This document shows, piece after piece, positions 37,609 through 46,731 of a stretch of 64,000 nucleotides of DNA. Below the pieces are notes generated by a model, which saw only the letters and a list, made by a program, of their open reading frames with translations, was not told where the DNA came from and made no database searches. Both the position numbers and the translations under genes were made by a program. Origin of the DNA: Pseudomonas sp. LS44 (GTDB taxonomy: Bacteria > Pseudomonadota > Gammaproteobacteria > Pseudomonadales > Pseudomonadaceae). The DNA is taken from contig NZ_CP102830.1 in the NCBI RefSeq assembly GCF_024730785.1, positions 2,170,001 to 2,234,000 of the forward strand, read 5' to 3'. Positions within the stretch are counted from its first letter, which is position 1; the number at the start of each line of letters is the position of its first letter.

Positions 37609-38976
37609 CTAATACACCCAGACTTCCACCCGGCGATTTTTCAGGCGGCCATCTTCGCCGTCGTTGGCGGCTACCGGCAGTTGATCGCCGAGGCCGGTGA
37701 TCTCGCGGAAGGCCACCCCGTGGCGGGCCAGCTCGCGGCGCACGGCCATGGCGCGCAGCTTGGACAGTAGCGCAGCTCGCTCCGGATCGAGCTTGGGATC
37801 GCCAAAGCCGACCAGCACGACCGCCTGATTCAGCTTGTCGTGGCTTTGCAAGTAATCCAGTACCCGTTCGAGGTCGCGCTGCGCCTTGTTATCCAGCGTC
37901 GCGCTGCCTTCCTGGAAGCGGAAATTCACCGATAGCCGTTGTGCCTGGCTCGCCAGTTCACGGTAGTCGTGAGGCAAATTCGAATCCGCCGCCACTTTAA
38001 CCGCGCGGACCGTCTGCGCGATGAATCCTGTCTGCTCGACGATTGCCTGGCCGCGCGGGCTGTGAGCGAACTGCACCAGCGCCTTGGCCCAGGGGTTTTG
38101 CTGGCCCGGAGGGAGATACAGGAACAAGCGCCGCGACAGGGGGTAGTCCTCGGTGGCGATCAGCGTGGTGCTCGGCGGCATGGCCTGCGAGTCACCATCG
38201 GCGATGGCCAGCGCCTTTGCCTGACGGATGTAGGGGAGGCCGATGAAGCCGATGCCGTGGCTGTCCTGGCTGACGGAGTCGGACAACTGTTCGCTGGACT
38301 CGAAACGCTTGGCATTCGCCGCCAGCGTCTTGCCGTGGGCGGCGAGGACCAGTTCCTTGAAGGTGTCGTAGGTGCCGGATTTGTCGTCCCGCGCGTACAG
38401 GCGGATCTCACCGCCGCGCCCGCCGAGCTCCTCCCAGGTCTTCACCTCGCCGGCGAAGATACGCGCCAGTTGTTCGGTGGTCAGGCTGGCCAGCGGATTG
38501 TTCGGATTGAGAATGATCGCCAGGCCATCGAGGGCGATGATCTGTTCGGCGTCGCGGCCTTTCAGATCGCCGAGACTGGTCAACAACTGCGCTTCAGCCG
38601 GTTTGATCGGCCGCGAGGAGGCAGCCAGTTCCGCACTGCCATCCTTCAAGGCAGTGAAACCGGTGCCCGAGCCGTGTGCGGCGACCTCGATGCGCACCTC
38701 CTGACCCTCGGCGTTCACGCCGATGACCCGCTGCTCGTTCTCGGCTGCGCCTTGCTGCAGGCGGATGTCGCGCAGGCCGCGTTCCTCCATCAAGCCTTTG
38801 ACCAGTGCCGGACCGAGCTTCGCGCCGATGGTGTTGGAGCCCTGGATGCGCAGTACTGGCGGTTCACCAGGGGCGGCGATAACCGACCAGGGCAGGGCGT
38901 AGCAGATAAAGCCGAGTAGCAGCCAGGTAATGGTTGCAGGCCAGTTTGCCGGCAGGCGAGAAGAAGGGTGCAGCAT
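37609..38976 (-). CDS. PstS-like phosphate-binding protein fused to OmpA domain
   Basis: A 455-residue secreted protein. After an N-terminal signal (WPATITWLLLGFICYALPWSVIAAP), residues ~45-310 form a PstS-type binding domain (LRIQGSNTIGAKLGPALV; HGSGTGFTALKDGSAELAASSRPIK; LYARDDKSGTYDTFKELVL). The C-terminal ~120 residues are an OmpA/MotB-like peptidoglycan-binding domain (SVNFRFQEGSATLDNKAQRDLERVLDYLQSHDK ... DGRLKNRRVEVWVY). The fusion would hold an anion-binding domain at the cell wall. No pst genes are adjacent. Convergent with the lipoprotein gene, only 27 bases apart. Confidence 0.85.
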   Translation of the reverse strand: MLHPSSRLPANWPATITWLLLGFICYALPWSVIAAPGEPPVLRIQGSNTIGAKLGPALVKGLMEERGLRDIRLQQGAAENEQRVIGVNAEGQEVRIEVAAHGSGTGFTALKDGSAELAASSRPIKPAEAQLLTSLGDLKGRDAEQIIALDGLAIILNPNNPLASLTTEQLARIFAGEVKTWEELGGRGGEIRLYARDDKSGTYDTFKELVLAAHGKTLAANAKRFESSEQLSDSVSQDSHGIGFIGLPYIRQAKALAIADGDSQAMPPSTTLIATEDYPLSRRLFLYLPPGQQNPWAKALVQFAHSPRGQAIVEQTGFIAQTVRAVKVAADSNLPHDYRELASQAQRLSVNFRFQEGSATLDNKAQRDLERVLDYLQSHDKLNQAVVLVGFGDPKLDPERAALLSKLRAMAVRRELARHGVAFREITGLGDQLPVAANDGEDGRLKNRRVEVWVY

Positions 38977-39330
38977 GAGTGCGTCCTTGGAGTGATCCGA
39001 AGGCCGGCAGGCTAAGCAGCAAAGATGACAGGAGTGTGACGAGTCGATGACTCGGCAGGCGTAAGAAGCCTGTCGTAGGTGTGCACGCGGGCAGTCGCGT
39101 TCGACTTCCTGCGTTAATACGCCAGCAGGTTCAGCTCAGATTCGTAGGGTGGGTTAGCCGTAGGCGTAACCCACCGACTAGGTTGGACGCCAGTGTTCCG
39201 AGCGGCGTCGCTGGTGGGTTACGCCGCTACGCGGCTAACCCACCCTACAAAAGCGCTGCGCAACACGTTAGCGGGGACATAGCCAATAGCCCGGCGTTGG
39301 AGCCGGGCTTGGTGCATGGTCGAGACGGGC
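38977..39330. other. intergenic region holding a REP-like element
   Basis: Apart from the palindromic element at 39144-39248 nothing was recognised. Confidence 0.5.
39144..39248. repeat. long REP-like palindrome, GTAGGGTGGGTTAGCC class
   Basis: 105-bp unit with arms GGTGGGTTAGCCGTAGGCGTAACCCACC and the inverted counterpart, headed GTAG and ending CTAC. A near-identical copy is at 41728-41832, and the two also share about 20 bases to the right of CTAC. Confidence 0.85.
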
Positions 39331-40143
39331 TCAGCTCAGCTCAAGCCAGATCGGCGCGTGGTCGGAAGGCTTTTCCATGCCGCGCAGGTCATAGTCGACC
39401 CCGGCGTCCTTGAACCGTGCGAGCAGTGGGTCGGAAGCGAGGATCACGTCGATGCGCAGGCCGCGCTTGGGTTCGTCCTCGAAGCCGCGGCTGCGGTAGT
39501 CGAACCAGCTGAAGCGATCGCTGACCGTCGGGTTGAGGTGGCGGAAACTGTCGACCAGGCCCCAGTTCTTCAGGGTCGCCAGCCATTCGCGCTCTTCCGG
39601 CAGGAAGCTGCACTTGCCGGTCTTCAGCCAGCGCAGACGGTTGTTCTCGCCGATGCCAATGTCGCTGTCTTCCGGTGAGATGTTGATGTCACCCATCACC
39701 ACCAGTGGTTGGTCCTGTTTGAACTGAGTCAGCAGCAGCTCTTGTAGATTGGCGTAAAAGCGCTGTTTGGCGGGGAATTTGGTCGGGTGATCGCGGCTTT
39801 CACCCTGCGGGAAGTAGCCGTTCATGATGGTGATCGGGTTGCCGTGCGCATCGGCGTAGGTACCCCAGATGAAACGCCGTTGCGCTTCTTCATCGTCGCC
39901 AGGGAAGCCTTTGCTCAGCACCAGCGGCGCTTTGCGCGATAGCAGGGCGACACCGTAATGGCCTTTCTGGCCGTGGTAATGCACGTGATAGCCGAGCTGG
40001 CGGATTTCCGCTTCGGGGAACTGCTCGTCGCTGACTTTGGTTTCCTGCAGGCCGATGACATCCGGCTGATGCTTTTCGATTAGCGCTGCCAGCTGATGCG
40101 GACGGGCGCGCAGGCCATTGATATTGAAAGAAACGATCTTCAT
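39331..40143 (-). CDS. xthA: exodeoxyribonuclease III
   Basis: A 270-residue AP endonuclease/exonuclease. [43 protein letters not shown] carries the metal Asn and Glu. [38 protein letters not shown] and the terminal [10 protein letters not shown] hold the catalytic Asp, Asn and His. It cleaves the backbone at abasic sites and removes blocked 3' ends. The start at 40143 (MKIVSFN) is the invariant family start. Confidence 0.95.
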   Translation of the reverse strand: MKIVSFNINGLRARPHQLAALIEKHQPDVIGLQETKVSDEQFPEAEIRQLGYHVHYHGQKGHYGVALLSRKAPLVLSKGFPGDDEEAQRRFIWGTYADAHGNPITIMNGYFPQGESRDHPTKFPAKQRFYANLQELLLTQFKQDQPLVVMGDINISPEDSDIGIGENNRLRWLKTGKCSFLPEEREWLATLKNWGLVDSFRHLNPTVSDRFSWFDYRSRGFEDEPKRGLRIDVILASDPLLARFKDAGVDYDLRGMEKPSDHAPIWLELS

Positions 40144-40281
40144 GGCTAGCCATCCTGGGAAAAGCCCGATGCTAGCCCATCGCCGGGCCTTGCGGCCAGC
40201 CGTCTGGCGGCGTCTGGGGGCGGGTGCTAAGTTGCTGGGAGGCAAGAAAAACCGATAACAATAATTAAGAGGTCACCGTGA

Positions 40282-40941
40282 ATGCCTAATTCCCAGGTTT
40301 CCCTCGCGGCGCTGAATATCCGCATGCTCGATGGCGGTTATGCACGCGAGGCGCGTTCGCTGCTGTACCACGCCTATCGTCACGAACCGACGTTTGCCTA
40401 TCTGTTCGAGGCTGAGCGTCCTGGCTACGACCAGCGTGTGCGCGCCACGGTCCGCGAACTGGTGCAGCAGCATTTCGCCGAGGAACTGCCAGCGATCGGC
40501 CTGTTGCTCGAGGATCGCCTGATCGGTATCGCCTTGATTGCGCCACCGCAGCGGCGTCTGGATATCACCGAAAGTTGGGCCTGGCGTCTGCGTATGTTGC
40601 TGACCACCGGCTTTCGCTGCACCAAGCGCTATCTCGAATATCACGACGCCGTGCTCGCCTGCCTGCCGCCGGGGCCTTATCACGTGCTGCCGCTACTCGG
40701 CGTGCATCCGCAGTTTCAGGGCCAGCATTTGGGCGAGCGGCTGCTCGGCGCCTTGCACGACTGGTGCGCCGAGGACACCGGCTCGCAGGGCGTGGTGCTG
40801 GACACCGGTAATCCGCGCTATCTGGAGTTCTATGCCCGCCAAGGCTACGAAGAAATCGGCGAAGTGGCGGTCGGGCCGATTCGCGAGCATGTGTTCTTCC
40901 ATCCCAACCCACGGCCGGTGGCGCAGGTCATCTCCGGATAG
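40282..40941 (+). CDS. GNAT-family N-acetyltransferase
   Basis: A 219-residue protein with the acetyl-CoA binding motif LPLLGVHPQFQGQHLGERLLGALHDWCAEDTGSQGVVLDTGNPRYLEFYARQGYEEIGEV, matching GNAT motifs A and B. The N-terminal part (LDGGYAREARSLLYHAYRHEPTFAYLF) resembles other small-molecule GNATs. AGAGG lies nine bases upstream of the ATG. Substrate unknown. Confidence 0.88.
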   Translation: MPNSQVSLAALNIRMLDGGYAREARSLLYHAYRHEPTFAYLFEAERPGYDQRVRATVRELVQQHFAEELPAIGLLLEDRLIGIALIAPPQRRLDITESWAWRLRMLLTTGFRCTKRYLEYHDAVLACLPPGPYHVLPLLGVHPQFQGQHLGERLLGALHDWCAEDTGSQGVVLDTGNPRYLEFYARQGYEEIGEVAVGPIREHVFFHPNPRPVAQVISG

Positions 40942-41136
40942 CAGTCAATCCTGTTGCCAGCCGGCGCTGTGCGGGTGGCGAGAAGCTGAACGATTGGCCA
41001 CATGCGTAATGGGGGCGTAGGCTGATTGCCCCGCAGCGCTCTAAATGGCGCTAGTGCCGTGCTAGCATTTCGGCTCTTTCATGCAGTCACCATGCGCTCG
41101 CCGCTTTTTCCCCACCCAACAAAAAGGACCATTCTC

Positions 41137-41640
41137 ATGGCTCAAGTGACCCTCAAGGGCAACCCGATCGAAGTCGCTGGCGAATTGCCAAAAGCCGGAC
41201 AAACCGCACCGGCATTCACCCTGGTCGGCAAAGATCTGGGCGACGTGACCCTGGCCAGCCTGGTCGGCAAACGCAAAGTCCTGAACATCTTCCCAAGCGT
41301 CGACACGCCGACCTGCGCCACCTCGGTACGCAAGTTCAACGAGCAATCCAGCAAGCTCGCCAACACCGTGGTGCTGTGCATTTCCGCCGACTTGCCGTTT
41401 GCCCAAGCGCGCTTCTGCGGCGCTGAAGGTCTAAGCAATGTGATGAATCTGTCGACCATGCGTGGCGCTGATTTCCTCAATAACTATGGTGTCGCCATTG
41501 CCTCCGGCCCGCTGGCTGGCGTCGCCGCTCGCGCCGTGGTGGTGCTGGACGAGAACGACAAAGTCCTGCACAGCGAATTGGTCGGCGAAATTGCTGATGA
41601 GCCGAACTACGACGCAGCCATTGCGGCGCTCACCAAGTAA
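41137..41640 (+). CDS. tpx: thiol peroxidase
   Basis: A 167-residue atypical 2-Cys peroxiredoxin. Peroxidatic Cys60 sits in [15 protein letters not shown] and resolving Cys94 in [11 protein letters not shown], the Tpx spacing. It reduces hydrogen peroxide and organic peroxides, being re-reduced by thioredoxin. The ATG at 41137 is preceded by AAAAAGGA. A long frame upstream to 41026 was rejected. A strong terminator follows, so it is monocistronic. Confidence 0.95.
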   Translation: MAQVTLKGNPIEVAGELPKAGQTAPAFTLVGKDLGDVTLASLVGKRKVLNIFPSVDTPTCATSVRKFNEQSSKLANTVVLCISADLPFAQARFCGAEGLSNVMNLSTMRGADFLNNYGVAIASGPLAGVAARAVVVLDENDKVLHSELVGEIADEPNYDAAIAALTK

Positions 41641-41655
41641 TACCCGGCAATATTA

Positions 41656-41686
41656 AAAACGGCCTGCTTAAGCAGGCCGTTTTTAT
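41656..41686 (+). terminator. intrinsic terminator after tpx
   Basis: Stem AAAACGGCCTGCT/AGCAGGCCGTTTT followed by TTATTT. Confidence 0.9.
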
Positions 41687-41727
41687 TTGCGCGCCATGGG
41701 TTTAGAAGCGTAAGTGCGTGATGATTC

Positions 41728-41832
41728 GTAGGGTGGGTTAGCCGTAGGCGTAACCCGCCAACCCTGCTGGACGCCGGTGTTCAGGGTGACCGCGCCGGTG
41801 GGTTACGCCGCTACGCGGCTAACCCACCCTAC
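41728..41832. repeat. long REP-like palindrome, GTAGGGTGGGTTAGCC class
   Basis: Second copy of the 39144 element. It is bracketed by an imperfect 32-base direct repeat (41680-41711 and 41856-41887, three differences). Confidence 0.85.
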
Positions 41833-41976
41833 GGAAGCGGTGCCCAACACGTAACTTTTTATTTGCGGGTCATGGGTTTAGAGGCGTCAGTAGAAGGTAA
41901 AAACCCGGTAAAGAGGCTTTGCTTGGCCGCGTCCTGTGCTTATCGTGCACGCTCCCGAAGACGTTGAAAGTGCATC

Positions 41977-43326
41977 ATGGCCGCTCGCTCTCCGAATACC
42001 CCTGAATCCCGTTCCTCGCGCCGCTGGTTGTTCATCGGCCTGACTGTGCTCGCCTTGGCGTTGCTGGCCTGGTGGCAATGGCCGACGAGCAAATCCCAGC
42101 CCGGCGACGGCGCTACAGCTGAACAGGCCGCCCAGCCTGGCGCGGGCCGCCGGCGCGGCGCTGGCGCTCCGGGTATGGCACCTGGTCCTGGAGGCGGCGG
42201 CGGATTCGGCGGCGGTTTCATGGGCGGGCCTACTCCGGTGCGGATCGCCGCCGCCAGCCAGGGCGACTTCCCGGTCTACTACAAGGCATTGGGGACTGTG
42301 ACGGCGATGAATACCGTGAATGTTCGCGGGCGCGTCGACGGCCAACTGGTCAAGCTGTTGTTCGAAGAAGGTCAGCTGGTCAAGGCCGGCGCCGTGTTGG
42401 CGGTCATCGATCCGCGGCCGTTCCAGGTCGCGCTGCAGCAAGCCCAAGGCACCCTGCAGGAGAACCAGGCGCAGCTGCGCAACGCCGAACTCGACCTGAA
42501 ACGCTACAAAGGTCTGTTCGAAGAAGACAGCATCGCCAAGCAAACCCTCGATACCCAGGAAGCCCTGGTCAACCAATATCGCGGCACCATCAAGGGCAAC
42601 GAGGCGGCCGTCGCCCAGGCGCGCTTGAATCTCGACTTTACCCAGGTCAAGGCGCCGATTTCCGGACGCCTGGGCTTGCGTCAGGTGGATGCCGGCAACC
42701 TGGTCAGCTCCGGCGATACCACGCCGTTGGTGGTGATCACTCAGACCCAGCCGATCAGCGTTAGCTTCACCTTGCCGGAGCGGGATTTGCCGGACGTGGT
42801 CGAGCATTACCGCAGCGGCCAGCCGATGGCGGTGGAAGCCTGGGATCGCGGGGAAACCCGCCTGCAGGCCGAAGGCGTGCTGCATAGCCTGGACAACCAG
42901 ATCGACACCACCACCGGCACCTTGAAGCTCAAGGCGCGTTTTACCAATGAAAAGGAAACCCTGTTTCCCAACCAGTTCGTCAACGTCAAGCTGCGCGCCG
43001 ACACCCTGAAAAACGCCGTACTGGTGCCCACTGCGGCGGTGCAGTTCGGCACCGACGGCTCGTTCGTCTATGTGCTCGACGGTGACAAGAAAGTGCATAT
43101 CCGCCAGCTGCAGATTGGCCCGAACGACGGCGAGCGCAGCGTGGTGCTCAGCGGCTTGAAAGCCGGTGACCGGGTGGTCCTGGAAGGCACCGACCGGCTG
43201 CGCGATGGCAGCGAAGTGGAAATTGTCCATGACAGCGACGCGGTGCCTGCCTCGCCGGTCGTTGAGCTGCAAGGTTCGGATCAAACTGCTACCAAACCTG
43301 CCGCCCGCGAAAAACCCGACGCATGA
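41977..43326 (+). CDS. muxA: RND efflux membrane fusion protein
   Basis: A 449-residue periplasmic adaptor of MdtA/MuxA type. It has an N-terminal anchor ([21 protein letters not shown]), a Gly/Pro-rich linker, a lipoyl domain ([36 protein letters not shown] ... [19 protein letters not shown]), an intervening coiled-coil hairpin and a beta-barrel plus membrane-proximal domain. It joins the RND pumps MuxB/MuxC to the OM channel. The stop overlaps the muxB ATG by four bases. The order MFP-RND-RND-OMP matches muxABC-opmB. Confidence 0.93.
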   Translation: MAARSPNTPESRSSRRWLFIGLTVLALALLAWWQWPTSKSQPGDGATAEQAAQPGAGRRRGAGAPGMAPGPGGGGGFGGGFMGGPTPVRIAAASQGDFPVYYKALGTVTAMNTVNVRGRVDGQLVKLLFEEGQLVKAGAVLAVIDPRPFQVALQQAQGTLQENQAQLRNAELDLKRYKGLFEEDSIAKQTLDTQEALVNQYRGTIKGNEAAVAQARLNLDFTQVKAPISGRLGLRQVDAGNLVSSGDTTPLVVITQTQPISVSFTLPERDLPDVVEHYRSGQPMAVEAWDRGETRLQAEGVLHSLDNQIDTTTGTLKLKARFTNEKETLFPNQFVNVKLRADTLKNAVLVPTAAVQFGTDGSFVYVLDGDKKVHIRQLQIGPNDGERSVVLSGLKAGDRVVLEGTDRLRDGSEVEIVHDSDAVPASPVVELQGSDQTATKPAAREKPDA

Positions 43327-46300
43327 ATCTGTCACGGCTGTTCATCCTTCGCCCGGTCGCCACCACGCTGAGCATGCTGGCGATCGTCCTCGCCGGCCTG
43401 ATCGCCTACAAGCTGCTGCCGGTGTCGGCCTTGCCGCAGGTCGATTACCCGACCATTCGAGTGCTCACGCTGTATCCCGGCGCCAGCCCGGAAGTGATGA
43501 CCAGCGCCGTGACCGCGCCCCTGGAACGGCAGTTCGGGCAGATGCCCGGCTTGGCGCAGATGTCCTCGACCAGCTCCGGCGGTGCCTCGGTGATCACCCT
43601 GCGCTTCACCCTGGAAATGGGCCTGGATATCGCCGAACAGGAGGTGCAGGCGGCCATCAATGCGGCCACCAACCTGCTGCCCAAGGATTTGCCCGCGCCG
43701 CCGGTGTACAACAAGGTCAACCCAGCCGATACGCCGGTGCTGACCATAGCGATTAGCTCCAAGACCATGCCGCTGCCCAAGCTGCATGACCTGGTCGATA
43801 CGCGCATGGCGCAAAAGCTCGCGCAAATCAGCGGTGTCGGCATGGTCAGCCTGGCTGGCGGTCAGCGCCAGGCGGTGCGCATCCGCGTCAACCCCGAGGC
43901 CTTGGCGGCCAACGGTCTGAACCTGTCGGACGTGCGCACCCTGGTCAACGCCTCCAACGTCAATCAGCCCAAGGGCAACTTCGACGGCCCCACCCGGGTG
44001 TCGATGCTCGATGCCAACGACCAGCTGCGCTCCCCGGAGGAATACGCCGAGCTGATCCTTTCCTACAACAATGGCGGCGTGCTGCGGCTCAAAGATGTCG
44101 CCGACATCGTCGATGGCGCCGAGGACGAGCGACTCGCCGCCTGGGCCAACCAGAACCAGGCGGTGCTGATCAATATCCAGCGCCAACCGGGTGCCAACGT
44201 CATCGAGGTGGTCGACCGGATTCAGGAGCTGTTGCCGAAAATTACCTCGACCATGCCGTCCGGTCTGGATGTCAGCGTGCTCACCGACCGCACCCAGACC
44301 ATCCGCGCCTCGGTGCGCGATGTGTTGCACGAGCTGTTCCTGGCCGTCGCGCTGGTGGTGATGGTGACGCTCATCTTCCTGCGCAAGCTGTCGGCCACCA
44401 TCATTCCGTCGATTGCCGTGCCGTTGTCGCTGGTCGGCACCTTTGCGGTGATGTATCTGGCCGGCTTCTCGATCAACAACCTGACTTTGATGGCGCTGAC
44501 CATCGCCACGGGTTTTGTGGTCGACGATGCCATCGTCATGCTGGAAAACATTTCTCGCCATCTGGAGGAGGGCGCCACACCGATGCAGGCGGCGCTCAAA
44601 GGAGCGCGACAGATCGGCTTCACGCTGATCTCGCTGACTTTCTCGTTGATCGCCGTGCTGATTCCGCTGCTGTTCATGGCCGATGTGGTCGGCCGCTTGT
44701 TCCGCGAATTTGCTATCACCCTGGCGGTGGCGATCCTCATTTCGCTGGTGGTCTCGCTGACCCTGACCCCGATGATGTGCGCGCGACTGCTCAAGCGTGA
44801 ACCGCCGGAGCGCGAGCAGGGCTGGTTCTATCGGGCCTGCGGCAACTGGATCAACCAGCTGATCGCCGGCTACGGGCGCTGTTTGCAAGTGGTGCTGCGC
44901 CACCAGCCGCTGACCCTGCTGGTGGCCATCGCCACCCTCGGGCTGACCGTGGTGCTTTATCTCGCGGTGCCCAAGGGCTTCTTTCCGGTGCAGGACACCG
45001 GGGTGATTCAGGGTATTTCCGAAGCGCCGCAGTCGGTGTCGTTCAGCGCCATGAGCACGCGTCAGCAGGAACTCGCGACGCTCATTCTCAAAGATCCGGC
45101 GGTGGCGAGCCTGAGCTCCTACATCGGTGTCGATGGCGACAATGTCACGCTCAACAGCGGCCGCTTGCTGATCAATCTCAAGCCACACGGCGAACGCGAT
45201 GTTAGCGCCAGCGAGGTGATCGAACGTCTGCAGCCGCAGCTCGCCCAGCTCAGCGATATTCGCCTGTTCCTCCAGCCAGTCCAGGACTTGACCATCGAGG
45301 ATCGGGTCAGCCGCACGCAATTCCAGTTCAGCCTGGAGTCGCCGGATACCGAGTTGCTGCGCGAGTGGACGCACAAGCTGGTCGACGAGCTGCGTGGCAA
45401 AGCCGAACTGCGCGATGTCGCCAGCGACCTGCAGGACAAAGGCTTGCAGGTATACCTGAACATCGACCGTGATCTCGCCGGCCGCTTGGGCGTGAACGTC
45501 TCAAGCATCACCGATGCGTTGTACGACGCCTTCGGCCAGCGGCAGATCTCGACCATCTTCACCCAGTCCAGCCAGTATCGCGTGGTGTTGCAGTCGCGCA
45601 GCGGCGAGCAGATCGGCCCGCAGGCACTTGGCCAAATCCATGTGCAGACCAGCGCCGGCAACCAGGTGCCGCTGTCCAGCCTGGCCCAGGTCGAGGAGCG
45701 CAACACTGACCTGGTGGTCAACCACATCGGTCAGTTTCCGGCGGTCAATCTGTCATTCAACCTGACCCTGGGCGTGTCGCTCGGCGAAGCGGTGGCGGTC
45801 ATCGAGCAGGCTCAGCGCGACATCGGTATGCCGGAAGGCGTGCAGAGCCGCTTCCAGGGCGCCGCCGAAGCCTTCCGCGCCTCGTTGTCGAGCACCCTGT
45901 GGCTGATTCTCGCCGCCGTGGTGACCATGTATATCGTCCTCGGAGTGCTCTATGAGAGCTACATCCATCCGGTGACGATTCTCTCCACCTTGCCCTCGGC
46001 GGGCGTCGGCGCGCTGCTGGCGTTGCTGCTCACCGGCAACGATCTGGGGCTGATCGCGATCATCGGCATCATCTTGCTGATCGGCATCGTCAAGAAGAAC
46101 GCGATCATGATGATCGACTTCGCCCTCGACGCCGAACGCAACCAAGGCATGCCGCCCGAGGCGGCGATCTACCAAGCGGCGCTGCTGCGCTTCCGGCCGA
46201 TCCTGATGACCACCCTGGCGGCGTTGTTCGGCGCTATTCCGCTGATGCTCGCCAGCGGCTCCGGCGCCGAGTTGCGTCAGCCGCTGGGTCTGGTGATGGT

Positions 46301-46424
46301 TGGCGGCCTGCTGGTCAGCCAGGTGCTGACGCTGTTCACCACACCGGTCATCTACCTGTACTTCGACCGCCTGGCGCGGCGTTATGGGCGGCAGGAAGAA
46401 GAGGGTGAAGAGGTGGTGGTATGA
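43323..46424 (+). CDS. muxB: RND efflux transporter subunit
   Basis: A 1033-residue RND pump with 12 membrane helices and two periplasmic loops. N-terminus [45 protein letters not shown] is diagnostic. The TM4 pair of acidic residues is in [28 protein letters not shown]. Porter and docking domains are complete. It uses the proton gradient to expel drugs as a heterotrimer with MuxC. Its ATG overlaps muxA; the 307-base gap to muxC is full of repeats, unlike the usual tight spacing. Confidence 0.94.
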   Translation: MNLSRLFILRPVATTLSMLAIVLAGLIAYKLLPVSALPQVDYPTIRVLTLYPGASPEVMTSAVTAPLERQFGQMPGLAQMSSTSSGGASVITLRFTLEMGLDIAEQEVQAAINAATNLLPKDLPAPPVYNKVNPADTPVLTIAISSKTMPLPKLHDLVDTRMAQKLAQISGVGMVSLAGGQRQAVRIRVNPEALAANGLNLSDVRTLVNASNVNQPKGNFDGPTRVSMLDANDQLRSPEEYAELILSYNNGGVLRLKDVADIVDGAEDERLAAWANQNQAVLINIQRQPGANVIEVVDRIQELLPKITSTMPSGLDVSVLTDRTQTIRASVRDVLHELFLAVALVVMVTLIFLRKLSATIIPSIAVPLSLVGTFAVMYLAGFSINNLTLMALTIATGFVVDDAIVMLENISRHLEEGATPMQAALKGARQIGFTLISLTFSLIAVLIPLLFMADVVGRLFREFAITLAVAILISLVVSLTLTPMMCARLLKREPPEREQGWFYRACGNWINQLIAGYGRCLQVVLRHQPLTLLVAIATLGLTVVLYLAVPKGFFPVQDTGVIQGISEAPQSVSFSAMSTRQQELATLILKDPAVASLSSYIGVDGDNVTLNSGRLLINLKPHGERDVSASEVIERLQPQLAQLSDIRLFLQPVQDLTIEDRVSRTQFQFSLESPDTELLREWTHKLVDELRGKAELRDVASDLQDKGLQVYLNIDRDLAGRLGVNVSSITDALYDAFGQRQISTIFTQSSQYRVVLQSRSGEQIGPQALGQIHVQTSAGNQVPLSSLAQVEERNTDLVVNHIGQFPAVNLSFNLTLGVSLGEAVAVIEQAQRDIGMPEGVQSRFQGAAEAFRASLSSTLWLILAAVVTMYIVLGVLYESYIHPVTILSTLPSAGVGALLALLLTGNDLGLIAIIGIILLIGIVKKNAIMMIDFALDAERNQGMPPEAAIYQAALLRFRPILMTTLAALFGAIPLMLASGSGAELRQPLGLVMVGGLLVSQVLTLFTTPVIYLYFDRLARRYGRQEEEGEEVVV

Positions 46425-46441
46425 GCATCGCTCGCGCCACC

Positions 46442-46501
46442 GTAGCCCGGATGCAATCCGGGAAGCGGAGTTGCCTGGCCCCCGGATTACATCCGGGCTA
46501 C
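46442..46501. repeat. REP pair, GTAGCCCGGATGCAATCCGGG class
   Basis: First of three repeats in the muxB-muxC spacer. Confidence 0.88.
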
Positions 46502-46517
46502 GGACTGAGCGGCATTT

Positions 46518-46623
46518 CCTCCCCTCTCCCGTTTACGGGAGAGGGGTCGGGGGAGAGGGTGGCTGGCGTCTCCGGCGCGTCCGTTGCCCTCTCCCCAACC
46601 CTCTCCCATGAATGGGAGAGGGG
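46518..46623. repeat. palindromic repeat, CCCTCTCCC/GGGAGAGGG class
   Basis: Second repeat in the muxB-muxC spacer; two hairpins with a linker that matches the copy at 26944-27051. Confidence 0.85.
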
Positions 46624-46657
46624 GTTGCCCGAGCACAACCGGACATCTCGGCTGTGT

Positions 46658-46716
46658 GTAGGAGCGAATTCATTCGCGAATTCGGTTCGGGGCATCGCGA
46701 ATAAATTCGCTCCTAC
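46658..46716. repeat. REP pair, GTAGGAGCGAAT class
   Basis: Third repeat in the spacer, ending 15 bases before the muxC start, so it sits almost on the muxC ribosome site (GAGG at 46721). Confidence 0.9.
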
Positions 46717-46731
46717 CGCCGAGGCGTGGGC

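Noticed and set aside
43332..45374. 680-codon minus-strand open frame
   Set aside because: Shadow of muxB: low-complexity Gln/His/Arg-rich translation opposite a complete RND gene.
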